Positions 34,540-43,817 of a stretch of 50,185 nucleotides of DNA are shown here, in pieces (positions within the stretch are counted from its first letter, which is position 1; every line of letters begins with the position of its first letter). The translations under genes were made by a program, and so were the position numbers. This stretch comes from Alphaproteobacteria bacterium (GTDB lineage: Bacteria; Pseudomonadota; Alphaproteobacteria; Rhizobiales; Xanthobacteraceae): NCBI GenBank assembly GCA_021325315.1, contig JAJPHK010000113.1:1-50185 (forward strand), in the 5' to 3' direction. Below the pieces are notes generated by a model that did no database searches, was not told the origin of the DNA, and saw only the letters and a program-made list of their open reading frames with translations.

Positions 34540-35449
34540 GCGGCTTCGTCATCGTCGCGATCGCGACTCCGATCAGAATCAGCGCGTAACCGGTTGCGTG
34601 ATAGGGCTCCGGGCGCTCGCCGAGAAATAGAATCGCGAGCGCCGAGCCGAACAGCGGAATCAGGTGATAGAAGGGGGCCGCGCGGTTCGGCCCGATCAGC
34701 TCGACGCCGCGGTTGTAGAACAAGTAGGCAAGAAGCGACGGAAACACAACGATATAAGCGAGCGTCGCGAAGGACGCCGTGTCCCAGACCGCGTGGTAGC
34801 CCGCCGCCATCTCGACGAAAAGAAGCGGCGTCACCATCGCGGCGCCCCAGCCGATCGTGACGAGGGCGAAGCTGAAGGGATGAATCTTCGGTCGCTTGCT
34901 GAGTAGCGCGGTATAGAACGCGTACACGACCTGCGCGATGAAAAACAAAACGTCGCCGATATTGAGCTTCAGGTGATGCAGCACGTCGATGTCGCCATGC
35001 GCGATGACGACGACCGCGCCAGTGAGCGAAACGAAGACGCCGATTACCTCCCGCAGCGTCGGCTTCTCGCGATAGAGGATGAATGTGACCGCCGCGACCA
35101 GAAGCGGCCCGGTCGAGACGATCAAAAGCGCGTTGATCGCCTGCGTGTATTGCAGGGCGTAGTAGCTGATCGTGTTGTAGATGCCGATGCCGAGGAGCGT
35201 AATCAGCGTGAGAATGCCGAAGCTCGCCTTGATCGTGCTCCAGTCGCGGCGCGCATAGGGCAGCGCGAAGCCGAGAAAAAGAAGAAAGGCGCCCGTCCAG
35301 CGCACCCATGAAAGCATCACCGGCGGCACGTGCCCGGCGATGAAGCGGCCGAGCACGATGTTGCCCGCCCAGAAAAGCGAGACGAGCGTCAGGAGCAGGC
35401 GAGGGCTGTCGAACAAAAAGCCGCCGAAGCGGCCGAAGGAGGCGGGCAT
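34439..35449 (-). CDS. DMT/EamA family transporter with Pro/Ala-rich C-terminal tail
   Basis: LVSLFWAGNIVLGRFIAGHVPPVMLSWVRWTGAFLLFLGFALPYARRDW; ten TMs; overlaps the serA 3' end by about 100 bp antisense. Confidence 0.88.
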   Translation of the reverse strand: MPASFGRFGGFLFDSPRLLLTLVSLFWAGNIVLGRFIAGHVPPVMLSWVRWTGAFLLFLGFALPYARRDWSTIKASFGILTLITLLGIGIYNTISYYALQYTQAINALLIVSTGPLLVAAVTFILYREKPTLREVIGVFVSLTGAVVVIAHGDIDVLHHLKLNIGDVLFFIAQVVYAFYTALLSKRPKIHPFSFALVTIGWGAAMVTPLLFVEMAAGYHAVWDTASFATLAYIVVFPSLLAYLFYNRGVELIGPNRAAPFYHLIPLFGSALAILFLGERPEPYHATGYALILIGVAIATMTKPLRISAASPVAPAAVPAPSPAPQAARPRRLRSAR

Positions 35450-35503
35450 GGAATCTTTCGCGTGGAGCTGGAAGCTCGGTTCTAAAGGCCGCTTTCCCTT
35501 CGA

Positions 35504-36364
35504 TCAATCACGCGGGCGCATAGGTGCTATGCGAATTTTCGTCCGCCAGGGATCGAGGAGCGTAAAATCGTCACTATCGCCGGCGGTTCGAACGCCGGCG
35601 GCTTCGATCCGCTTTTTCGCCTCAATGATTTCAGCGGGCGGCAACTCAAGCGCGAATTCGACAAGCCCGGCCATATTCGGCGGCGGGGGCGGGGCGTTCC
35701 GGCTGTCCCAGATATTGGTTGCAACGTGGTGATGATAACCGCCCGCGGCAACGAACAGCGCGCCAGGCATGGTTGCCGTTTTCGCGAAGCCGAGAACGCT
35801 CGTATAAAATTTCTCCGCTTGCGCGAGGTCGCCGACCTGCAAATGCACGTGGCCGATCCTTGTCCCGATCGGCACATGCTCGTCGGGCTCTTCCTTGCCG
35901 CCTTCGGCGAGAACGCCTTCGAAATCGAGCGGTTTGTTCGCCATCTGAACGAGGCCGCCCCTCCACGGCCATTCCTCGCGCGGGCGGTCGCGATAGATTT
36001 CGAGGCCGTTGCCGTCCGCATCGTAAAGATAGATCGCTTCGCTGACATTATGATCGGCGGCGGCAAGCTCGATGCCCGCATCCGCGAGCCGCGAAATGGC
36101 GCTGCCGAGCGCCGCGCGGTCGGGCAGAAGAATCGCGACATGATAGAGGCCCGTCAGTCCGCGGCGCGGGCGCGGCTCCGCGTCCGGTGCGATTTCGAGA
36201 AACAGAAATGGTGCACCGCCCGCGCCGAGGGCGATCCTGCCATTATCGCGGGCTGTGACTTTCAGTCCGATGATGTCCCGGTAGAGCGCGAGCGAGCGTT
36301 TTTCGTCCGCGACCCGCAAGGTCGCGGAACCGATGGCAGTATTGGCCGGAAACGCTGCAATCAT
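35504..36364 (-). CDS. VOC family (glyoxalase/catechol 2,3-dioxygenase-like) protein
   Basis: Two VOC half-domains: ATLRVADEKRSLALYRDIIGLKVTARD and IGHVHLQVGDLAQAEKFYTSVLGFAKT; internal Met chosen. Confidence 0.88.
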   Translation of the reverse strand: MIAAFPANTAIGSATLRVADEKRSLALYRDIIGLKVTARDNGRIALGAGGAPFLFLEIAPDAEPRPRRGLTGLYHVAILLPDRAALGSAISRLADAGIELAAADHNVSEAIYLYDADGNGLEIYRDRPREEWPWRGGLVQMANKPLDFEGVLAEGGKEEPDEHVPIGTRIGHVHLQVGDLAQAEKFYTSVLGFAKTATMPGALFVAAGGYHHHVATNIWDSRNAPPPPPNMAGLVEFALELPPAEIIEAKKRIEAAGVRTAGDSDDFTLLDPWRTKIRIAPMRPRD

Positions 36365-36517
36365 GCCATTAGCCCTCTGCGATTTACGCCGTTCGGCGAA
36401 GACCGCCGCGCCTATCCACAGGCGAAGGAGGAACGGCGGGTATACGCTTGCTTCACTATAAGCCCTGCTTGCTGCAAATTCTTGCCACACGCGATACGTT
36501 CCGCTACGACAAATAGG

Positions 36518-36542
36518 CCCCGGCCGTCAGCGCCGGGTTTTT
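36518..36542 (+). terminator. Terminator-like hairpin just upstream of purA
   Basis: cccggc-cgtcagc-gccggg followed by ttttt, about 30 bp before the purA ATG. Confidence 0.6.
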
Positions 36543-36572
36543 CGTGTCGGCATCTTTTATGGAGAGGCTTCG

Positions 36573-37862
36573 ATGCCGAATGTCGTGGTCGTCGGCGCCC
36601 AGTGGGGCGATGAGGGAAAAGGCAAGATCGTTGACTGGCTGAGCGAGCAGGCGGACGTCGTGGTCCGCTTCCAGGGCGGCCATAATGCGGGGCATACTCT
36701 CGTCATCAACGGCAAGACCTACAAGCTGTCGCTGCTTCCCTCCGGCATCGTCCGGCCGGGAAAACTCTCGGTGATCGGAAACGGCGTCGTGCTCGATCCG
36801 CATGCGCTGGTCGCCGAGATCGAGAAGATCGCGGCGCAAGGCGTTACGGTCACACGGGACAATCTCAGGATCGCCGACAACTGCTCGCTCATTCTTTCGG
36901 TCCATCGTGAGCTCGATGTCGCGCGCGAGAGCGTCGCGGGCTTGAAGATCGGCACTACCGGCCGCGGCATCGGGCCGGCTTATGAAGACAAAGTGGGCCG
37001 CCGGGCGATCCGCCTGATGGACCTCGCCGAGGACGGCGCGCTCGACGACAAGATCGTGCGGCTCTTGGCGCATCACAACGCACTTCGCCGCGGACTCGGG
37101 CTCGCCGAGGTTCCGGCTGAAACCATCCGGAAGGAACTCTCCGAGGTCGCGCCGAAGGTTCTACCCTTCATGGATCGCGTGTGGGCGCTCCTTGATCGCT
37201 GCCGCCGCGACGATCACCGTATTCTGTTCGAAGGCGCGCAAGGCATCATGCTCGACGTGGACCACGGCACCTATCCCTTTGTCACCTCGTCGAACACCGT
37301 CGCCGCGAATGCCGCGACCGGAAGCGGCAGCGGACCGCGTGCGATCAATTACGTGCTCGGCATCACCAAGGCTTACACGACGCGGGTGGGCGAGGGACCG
37401 TTTCCCACCGAGCTCAAGGATGAAACCGGAAAATTGCTGGGCGAGCGCGGCAAGGAATTCGGCGTCGTCACCGGGCGCCCGCGCCGCTGCGGCTGGTTTG
37501 ACGCTGCGCTCGTGCGGCAAACCGTCCTTACGTCGGGAATCGACGGAATCGCGTTCACCAAACTCGACGTGCTGGACGGCCTCGATCCGCTCAAGGTTTG
37601 CGTGGGCTACCGGCTCGACGGAAAAGAAATCGATCATATTCCAGCGAGTCAGGGAGCGCAGGCGAGGCTTGTGCCGGTTTACGAAGAAATCGAAGGCTGG
37701 AAAGAATCGACGCAAGGCGCGCGAAGCTGGGCGGATTTGCCCGCGGCCGCGATCAAGTATGTGCGCCGCGTTGAGGAATTGATTGGCTGCCCAGTCGCGC
37801 TACTATCCACCAGTCCGGAGCGGGATGACACAATTCTTGTCCACAATCCGTTCCAGACATAG
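36573..37862 (+). CDS. purA: Adenylosuccinate synthase
   Basis: [41 protein letters not shown]. Confidence 0.98.
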   Translation: MPNVVVVGAQWGDEGKGKIVDWLSEQADVVVRFQGGHNAGHTLVINGKTYKLSLLPSGIVRPGKLSVIGNGVVLDPHALVAEIEKIAAQGVTVTRDNLRIADNCSLILSVHRELDVARESVAGLKIGTTGRGIGPAYEDKVGRRAIRLMDLAEDGALDDKIVRLLAHHNALRRGLGLAEVPAETIRKELSEVAPKVLPFMDRVWALLDRCRRDDHRILFEGAQGIMLDVDHGTYPFVTSSNTVAANAATGSGSGPRAINYVLGITKAYTTRVGEGPFPTELKDETGKLLGERGKEFGVVTGRPRRCGWFDAALVRQTVLTSGIDGIAFTKLDVLDGLDPLKVCVGYRLDGKEIDHIPASQGAQARLVPVYEEIEGWKESTQGARSWADLPAAAIKYVRRVEELIGCPVALLSTSPERDDTILVHNPFQT

Positions 37863-37889
37863 CGTTCGGAAGGCCGGGTAACTGTACCG

Positions 37890-39548
37890 ATGACCGATTA
37901 TCAGCCCCTTTTGGCGCGCGCGCTTAAGGGTCTCGACCGCAATACCAGCGAGGCACGGCGGGCTGTTTACGATCGCGCGCGGCAGGCGCTCCTGAATCAG
38001 CTTCGAAGCGCCACGCCGCCGATGGCGGACGCGGATATCACGCGCGAGCGGCTCGCGCTCGAGGACGCGATCCGGAAAACCGAAACGGAAGCCGTTCTTG
38101 CCGAACCGCATACGGTGCGGCCGCCGTCGGCGGCGCGCATGCCGGGCGCACCGCGAGCACCTGTTTCTTCTCCAGTGTCCCCGGCCGCCCGGCCGTCCGC
38201 TTCTTCGCCGCGTATTCCGCTCGGGAACAATGCACAGCCGCGCATACCCACGCCTCCGCCGTACGCCCCGCAACCGCCGAAAGCGGCACCGCCGCCGCCA
38301 TCCGAGTCTCGCGCGCATGCGCTCGAAGCGGACGAGGAAAAAGCCGCATCGGAGCCCGGCGATACTCCTGCGCCAGATACGCTAAGCGCTTCCGTGCCAA
38401 GCACTCCTCCGCCGGCCGCATCTGCGCCGCGCGCGCCGTTGCCTTCATCTCACCCGCTGCGCACACGCGCCACGATGCCCGGAAACGGTCCTCGGTCTCC
38501 CCGGGAACCGCATCCGGAAAATGTACCCGAGTCGCGGCCGGCTGGATTGCCGTCGCCGGAACAACTCGAAGAATTGAAGGCCGATCTCGCATCTTCGCCG
38601 TCGCCGCTCTCGCCGCCCGCGCGGCGTTTCGAGCGGCCGCGCCGTGCAGGCTACGGCGAAAGGGCGGGAGATTTCCCGCAGGCGCCACCGCCACCTCCGC
38701 CCCCGGGTATGAGGCCGCGTCCGCGTCCACCGGGTCCGGGGCGAGGCGCGCCGGCAGCCAAGGTGAAACCGCCGAAAAGCAATCTCTGGAAATTTATTCT
38801 CGCGGGTGTCGCGGTGCTCCTGATCGTGGCGGCGGGCGTGTTTGCCTTCACCCTGCGCGGGCGCTCGCCGGGTTCGAATACGGCGCAGGCTCCGGCTTCC
38901 GATTCCGATGCGGGGAAGACTTCCGAGCGCATCACGCAAAGCCAGGACGGCGGCCGGACGAGCACGCCTTCGAACCTCGATCCGGCGGTGGCGCAGCGCG
39001 CCGTTCTTTATGAGGAAAATCCCGGCGGCGGACAGCAATTCCAGAATTTCGTCGGCACTGCGGTGTGGAAGACCGAAGCCGTGAACGCGCCGGGCCGCGC
39101 GCCCGATCTCGGCTTGCGGATCGAATCCGAAATTCCGGAGCGCAAGATCAACGTTACGCTGAAAATGCGCCGGAACACCGATCCGTCCTTCCCGGCGAGC
39201 CACACGATCGAGGTGATTTTCGACGTGCCGCCGGGCGACGCCTTCGGCGGCGTCGCCGACATGCGCGGCATCCGCGCGAAGGGCGGCGAGACCGCGCAAG
39301 GCACGCCGCTCGCGGCGGAAGTGCAGAAAGTGAAAGAGGGTTACTTCCTGCTCGCGCTCCCCAAGATGCAGGAAGACGCCAACCTCTCGATGCTGCGCGA
39401 TCGCGACTGGCTCGATATTCCTTTCGTTTACGCGAACGGCCGCCGCGCCGTGCTCACCTTCCAGAAGGGAACGCCGGGCGAGCGAGCGCTCCGCGAAGTC
39501 CTCAATTCATGGGGACAAGGACAGGGGCAGCAGACCGGAAGCCAGTAA
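37890..39548 (+). CDS. Hypothetical Pro/Ala-rich single-TM protein
   Basis: MTDYQPLLARALKGLDRNTSEARRAVYDRARQALLNQL N-terminal domain, about 220-aa low-complexity Pro-rich linker, TM FILAGVAVLLIVAAGVFAF, folded C-terminus. Confidence 0.85.
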   Translation: MTDYQPLLARALKGLDRNTSEARRAVYDRARQALLNQLRSATPPMADADITRERLALEDAIRKTETEAVLAEPHTVRPPSAARMPGAPRAPVSSPVSPAARPSASSPRIPLGNNAQPRIPTPPPYAPQPPKAAPPPPSESRAHALEADEEKAASEPGDTPAPDTLSASVPSTPPPAASAPRAPLPSSHPLRTRATMPGNGPRSPREPHPENVPESRPAGLPSPEQLEELKADLASSPSPLSPPARRFERPRRAGYGERAGDFPQAPPPPPPPGMRPRPRPPGPGRGAPAAKVKPPKSNLWKFILAGVAVLLIVAAGVFAFTLRGRSPGSNTAQAPASDSDAGKTSERITQSQDGGRTSTPSNLDPAVAQRAVLYEENPGGGQQFQNFVGTAVWKTEAVNAPGRAPDLGLRIESEIPERKINVTLKMRRNTDPSFPASHTIEVIFDVPPGDAFGGVADMRGIRAKGGETAQGTPLAAEVQKVKEGYFLLALPKMQEDANLSMLRDRDWLDIPFVYANGRRAVLTFQKGTPGERALREVLNSWGQGQGQQTGSQ

Positions 39549-39558
39549 GCTTCGAGCG

Positions 39559-40461
39559 TTACCGGGCCGGCAGGGCCGCCGGGGTTTCCGCCGCTTTGAC
39601 GCGGCTCACGACGGCCTGCTGCACTTTCTCGAACGCGCGCACTTCGATCTGACGCACGCGCTCGCGCGACACGCCGAACTCTTCCGCGAGCTCTTCGAGC
39701 GTGACCGGGTTTTCCGACAGGCGGCGCGCCTCGAAGATGCGGCGTTCGCGGTCGTTCAGGACATCCAGCGCCTGACCGAGCGCGCGCTTGCGGTTCTCCA
39801 GTTCTTCAGTTTCCGCAAGCTGCGACTCCTGGTCGAGGTGCTCGTCCACGAGCCAGTCCTGCCATTCGCCGGATTCGTTCTCGCTGGCGCGAATCGGCGC
39901 GTTCAGCGACGCGTCGCCGCCGAGGCGGCGGTTCATGTCGATCACTTCCTTTTCGGTCACACCGAAGCGGTTCGCGATCGATTTCACCTGCTCGGGCCGG
40001 AGATCTCCTTCCTCGAGCGCGGAAATCTGGCTCTTCGCCTTCCTGAGGTTGAAGAACAGCCGCTTTTGCGCCGCCGTGGTGCCGAGCTTCACCAGCGACC
40101 AGGAGCGCAGGATGTACTCTTGAATCGAAGCGCGGATCCACCACATGGCATAGGTCGCGAGCCGGAAGCCTTTGTCGGGCTCGAAGCGCTTGACGGCCTG
40201 CATGAGGCCGACATTGCCTTCGGAGATGACCTCGCCGATCGGGAGGCCATAGCCGCGATAGCCCATGGCGATCTTCGCCACCAGGCGAAGATGCGAGGTG
40301 ATGAGCTTGTGCGCGGCGTCGGCATCGCCATGCTCGCGCCAGCGCTTGCCGAGCATGTACTCCTCCTGCGGTTCCAGCATGGGGAACTTGCGGATCTCGG
40401 CGAGGTAGTGGGAAAGGCCGCCTTCTGCGGAGAAGACGGGTAGTCTAGTCGTCTGGGCCAT
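39559..40461 (-). CDS. rpoH: RNA polymerase sigma-32 factor
   Basis: GLSHYLAEIRKFPMLEPQEEYMLGKRW, GYGLPIGEVISEGNVGLMQAVKRFEPDKGFRLATYAMWWIRASIQEYILRSWSLVKLGTTAAQKRLFFNLRK. Confidence 0.97.
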   Translation of the reverse strand: MAQTTRLPVFSAEGGLSHYLAEIRKFPMLEPQEEYMLGKRWREHGDADAAHKLITSHLRLVAKIAMGYRGYGLPIGEVISEGNVGLMQAVKRFEPDKGFRLATYAMWWIRASIQEYILRSWSLVKLGTTAAQKRLFFNLRKAKSQISALEEGDLRPEQVKSIANRFGVTEKEVIDMNRRLGGDASLNAPIRASENESGEWQDWLVDEHLDQESQLAETEELENRKRALGQALDVLNDRERRIFEARRLSENPVTLEELAEEFGVSRERVRQIEVRAFEKVQQAVVSRVKAAETPAALPAR

Positions 40462-40503
40462 TCAGCCCTCCATGTTCCGACCCCCAAAAGCGGCGGGTCT
40501 GAT

Positions 40504-40532
40504 GTTGCGGCTGCTAACAAGCCAACCGCAAC
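40504..40532 (-). promoter_or_regulatory. 10-bp-stem hairpin in the rpoH upstream region/leader
   Basis: Minus strand GUUGCGGUUG-gcuuguuag-CAGCCGCAAC, 43-71 nt upstream of the rpoH ATG. Confidence 0.5.
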
Positions 40533-40576
40533 TCGTTCATATATGTTCCTTTTCAGGCGGCGCAATGGCCGAATGG

Positions 40577-41578
40577 TCACCCCTTTGTGAGCGCGCCGAT
40601 TAAATTCGCCAATGTTTTCGGGGGGTTACTTTCGAAGCGCAGTCCCTTTCCGCTCGCCGGGTGCATGAATCCGAGCAGGTATGCATGCAGCGCCTGCCGC
40701 CCAAGGACTTTGAGCGCTTCCCGGGCGGCGGGCGAAAGGCGGCTCGCGCGGGACTGGAAGCCTTTACCGTAGGTTTCATCGCCCAGCAGCGGGTGGCCAA
40801 TCTTGGCGAGATGCACTCGGATCTGGTGCGTGCGGCCGGTCTCCAGCTCGCATTCGAGAAGGGAAGCGACCGGCTTGCCATCCTTGCCCTTGAAGATTTT
40901 CCGCACCTTGTAATGGGTGACCGCCCGGCGGCCGCCCGTGCGCACGCTCATTTTTACGCGCGAGCGCGGATCGCGGCCGATCGGCTTGTCGATCGTGCCT
41001 TGCAGCGGCGAGGGGACGCCCCACACCAGCGCGAGATAACGGCGCTGCAAGCCGCCGGACTTTCCGTGGTCGGCGAACTGAGCGGCGAGCGAACGGTGGG
41101 CGCGGTCGTTCTTCGCGACGACGAGGAGCCCGCTTGTCTCCTTGTCGAGACGATGCACGATGCCGGGACGCTTTTCGCCGCCGATGCCGGAGAGGCTTTT
41201 CCCGCAGTGGGCGATCAGCGCGTTGACCAGCGTGCCGGCGGCGTTGCCCGGCGCGGGATGCACGACGAGGCCTGCGGGTTTGTCGATCACGATCACGTCC
41301 TTGTCTTCATGGATAACGTCGAGCGGAATTTTTTCGGCCTTTGGCCTCGCCGCACGCAGCGGCGGCACGCGTACTTCGACGCTTTCACCCGGTTTGACCC
41401 GGTATTCGGGGTCTTTTATCGTCCCGCCGCTTGTCGTGACTTCGCCCGCGAGAATGAGCGCCTTGAGCCGCGTGCGGCTCAACTGCGGAAGTTTCTGCGC
41501 GAGGAAACGATCGAGCCGGGCGCCCTTGTCGTCCGCGTCCGCCACCGCCGTTTCGATTTTCTCATTCGCTTTAGGCAT
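40577..41578 (-). CDS. rluD: RluA/RluD-family 23S rRNA pseudouridine synthase
   Basis: S4 domain GARLDRFLAQKLPQLSRTRLKALI; HRLDKETSGLLVVAKNDRAHRSL; ELETGRTHQIRVHLAKIGHPLLGDETYG. Confidence 0.95.
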   Translation of the reverse strand: MPKANEKIETAVADADDKGARLDRFLAQKLPQLSRTRLKALILAGEVTTSGGTIKDPEYRVKPGESVEVRVPPLRAARPKAEKIPLDVIHEDKDVIVIDKPAGLVVHPAPGNAAGTLVNALIAHCGKSLSGIGGEKRPGIVHRLDKETSGLLVVAKNDRAHRSLAAQFADHGKSGGLQRRYLALVWGVPSPLQGTIDKPIGRDPRSRVKMSVRTGGRRAVTHYKVRKIFKGKDGKPVASLLECELETGRTHQIRVHLAKIGHPLLGDETYGKGFQSRASRLSPAAREALKVLGRQALHAYLLGFMHPASGKGLRFESNPPKTLANLIGALTKG

Positions 41579-41589
41579 TCCATAGTCCG

Positions 41590-41925
41590 ATGAGCCGCAA
41601 GAAAGACGAAGAGCTCACCCCCGAACAGGCGCAACTCATCGCGCGGGTGAAGAGGCTGATGGCCCTGCCGCTCCTCATCATGGCCGCCGGCTTTCTTACC
41701 GTATTCGGCGTGATTGGGTACCGGCTTTATTTCAAGACACCGCAACGCGCGAGCCCGCCGATCGAGCGGGTGATGAATCTGCCGCGCGGAGCAAAGGTGA
41801 TTTCGGTCACGGTGAGCGACGGCAAGATCGCCGTGACGGTGGAGACCGGTGGCGTGACGGAAGTGCTGCTCTATGACCAGACAACCATGCAGCCGGCGGG
41901 GCGGTTTATTATCAAGACGCCGTAA
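41590..41925 (+). CDS. Small single-TM protein (DUF6476-like)
   Basis: MSRKKDEELTPEQAQLIARVKRLMALPLLIMAAGFLTVFGVIGYRLY. Confidence 0.75.
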   Translation: MSRKKDEELTPEQAQLIARVKRLMALPLLIMAAGFLTVFGVIGYRLYFKTPQRASPPIERVMNLPRGAKVISVTVSDGKIAVTVETGGVTEVLLYDQTTMQPAGRFIIKTP

Positions 41926-41989
41926 CCCCACCCTTAATCCCTCCCCCGCAATTGCGGGGGAGGGAGGCGAGCGTAGCGAGCGGGTGGGG
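41926..41989. repeat. Palindromic intergenic repeat related to the 31.5-kb repeat
   Basis: cccctccccc-type stem ccctcccccgcaattgcgggggaggg followed by ggcgagcgtagcgagcgggtgggg; ccccaccc at the left pairs with gggtgggg at the right. Confidence 0.8.
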
Positions 41990-41991
41990 AA

Positions 41992-43194
41992 TTACTCCGC
42001 CGGCTGCACCGCGAGATCGCGCCCGCGCAGCGTCACCACGCTCAGCAGGAACGCGCCGATGGCACAGAGCGCCATGGTAACCACCATCGGCAGCGGCGTG
42101 CCGTTGAAGAAGTAGCCGACGATCGCGATCATCACGCCGCCCGTGACCATCTGCAGCGTGCCGCCGAGCGCCGACGCCATGCCGGCAATCGGCCCGTGGT
42201 CGTCGAGCGCAAGCACCATGACGGTGGGGATGACGACGCCCATCGACGCGAAGCCGAAGAACAGAAGCGCCATCAGCACCCAGAGCTTATCGGCGCCGGC
42301 GAGGGTGAGGCCGAGAAGGACGAGCAAGAACGCGGCATAGATCGTGACGGCGGCGAGCACCATGCGCGCCATGCCGTAACGCGCGCCAAGATGAGCGGCG
42401 AATTGCGAGGCGCCGATGAAGCCGATCGCGTTCATGGAGAAGGCGAAGCTGAACTCAGTCGGCGTCAGCCCGAAGTGCTCGATATAGATGAAGGACGAAC
42501 TCGCCAGAAACGTGAAGAAGCTCGCCATGCCGAGGCCGCCGATGAAGGTGAGGCCGAGAAAGCGCGCGTGGCACAGGAGCTGCCCGAAGCCGCCGAGCAC
42601 GTTTTTGACGCTGACCTTGATACGATCCTTTGGGAGATGCGTTTCGCGCAGAGAAAAGGCGGTGAGCAGGAAGCCGAGGATCGCGACAATGGTGACCGCC
42701 ACGAACACTGCGCGCCAGCCGAAGGGCACAATGAGTGCGCTCCCGGTGAGCGGCGCAAGAATCGGCGAGACGCTCAGAACCAGCATGCAAAGCGACATCA
42801 GGCGCGTCGCTTCGACGCCGGTGTGGAGGTCGCGGATGATCGCGCGCGGGATCACCATGACGGACGCAGCGCCCACGCCCTGCACGAAGCGGAAGAAGAT
42901 CAGCCATTCGATCGAAGGCGAAAGGCCGCAGCCGATCGAGCCGATGGTGAAGAGCGCAAGCCCGAAATAGAGCGGCGGCTTGCGGCCGACCATGTCGGAG
43001 ACAGGGCCATAAGCGATCTGGCAGACGCCGAAGGCGATGAAGAACGACATCAGCGTCGCCTGCGTCGCCGGGACGGAGGCGTTGAGATCCGAGGCGATCG
43101 TCGGCAGCGCCGGGAGATACATATCGATCGCGAACGGTCCGACAGCGCAGAGCAAGCCGAGGATGATCGCGTTCTTCGCGAAAGTGGAGAGCAT
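41992..43194 (-). CDS. Bcr/CflA-type MFS multidrug efflux transporter
   Basis: GPFAIDMYLPALPTIASDLNASVPATQATLMSFFIAFGVCQIAYGPVSDMVGRKPPLYFGLALF. Confidence 0.92.
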   Translation of the reverse strand: MLSTFAKNAIILGLLCAVGPFAIDMYLPALPTIASDLNASVPATQATLMSFFIAFGVCQIAYGPVSDMVGRKPPLYFGLALFTIGSIGCGLSPSIEWLIFFRFVQGVGAASVMVIPRAIIRDLHTGVEATRLMSLCMLVLSVSPILAPLTGSALIVPFGWRAVFVAVTIVAILGFLLTAFSLRETHLPKDRIKVSVKNVLGGFGQLLCHARFLGLTFIGGLGMASFFTFLASSSFIYIEHFGLTPTEFSFAFSMNAIGFIGASQFAAHLGARYGMARMVLAAVTIYAAFLLVLLGLTLAGADKLWVLMALLFFGFASMGVVIPTVMVLALDDHGPIAGMASALGGTLQMVTGGVMIAIVGYFFNGTPLPMVVTMALCAIGAFLLSVVTLRGRDLAVQPAE

Positions 43195-43280
43195 GATAAT
43201 TCCGGTCTTTTGAAAGCGAGAGCGGCCGGATCGCTCCGGCCGCGGCTGGGGTTGTGCGCGGCGAAAGTGACGGCTCTATG

Positions 43281-43817
43281 TCACTCCGCTGCCTGGAGGT
43301 TTTTTTGCTCGGAGAGTTTTTTTAGGTCGGCGAGGCCTTGCTCAAATTGCTTGCCGACCATCTTCTCGCAATTAACGAAAACGCTCATCAATTTTCCGAG
43401 ATAAGGCTGCGGCCCACTCATCGTCCAGGTGACCTCGGTCGAATTCCCCTGCGGCACGAAGCCAAATTCGATCCGGTTGTCGCACCACATCGGTTTCGTC
43501 ATCTGCAGGCGCATCACGACTTTCGATGCCGGGCGGGAGTCCGTGATCGAGAGCGTGCCCGCGCAGCTTCCGTCAAAATCGACGCGAGCGCCGGTGCCGG
43601 AGGATGGATTGCCGACGCGGTTGTTCAGCTTCGGATCGCGCGCGAAGGGCGACCATTTCGGATGGTCGGCGAGATCGTTCACGAACGGAAAGATCCGCGA
43701 GGGCGGCGCGTCAATGCTCGCCGACCGGCTGATGCTGAACGTATTCGGCTTCATCGCGGCGTAAATCAGGATTGCAGCGACGATGGCGGCGACGATAAGG
43801 AGAATTGTCGTAATCAT
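43281..43817 (-). CDS. SRPBCC family (polyketide cyclase-like) protein
   Basis: N-terminal TM; SISRSASIDAPPSRIFPFVNDLADHPKWSPF...MWCDNRIEFGFVPQGNSTEVTWTMSG. Confidence 0.88.
   Translation of the reverse strand: MITTILLIVAAIVAAILIYAAMKPNTFSISRSASIDAPPSRIFPFVNDLADHPKWSPFARDPKLNNRVGNPSSGTGARVDFDGSCAGTLSITDSRPASKVVMRLQMTKPMWCDNRIEFGFVPQGNSTEVTWTMSGPQPYLGKLMSVFVNCEKMVGKQFEQGLADLKKLSEQKNLQAAE

Noticed and set aside
34536-35507. Alternative minus-strand ORF in a different frame over the EamA gene
   Set aside because: Lacks TM pattern and motifs; the 34439..35449 frame is clearly a DMT transporter.
37890-38720. Pro-rich low-complexity region as a tandem DNA repeat
   Set aside because: Coding low complexity without a regular repeat unit at the DNA level.
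40462-40473. Three-codon mini-ORF ATG GAG GGC TGA abutting the rpoH ATG (possible leader peptide)
   Set aside because: It is simply the SD sequence (GGAGG) with a chance ATG in front; too little to support a regulatory uORF.
42196-43404. 402-aa plus-strand Arg/Glu/His-rich ORF
   Set aside because: Antisense shadow of the Bcr/CflA MFS gene.
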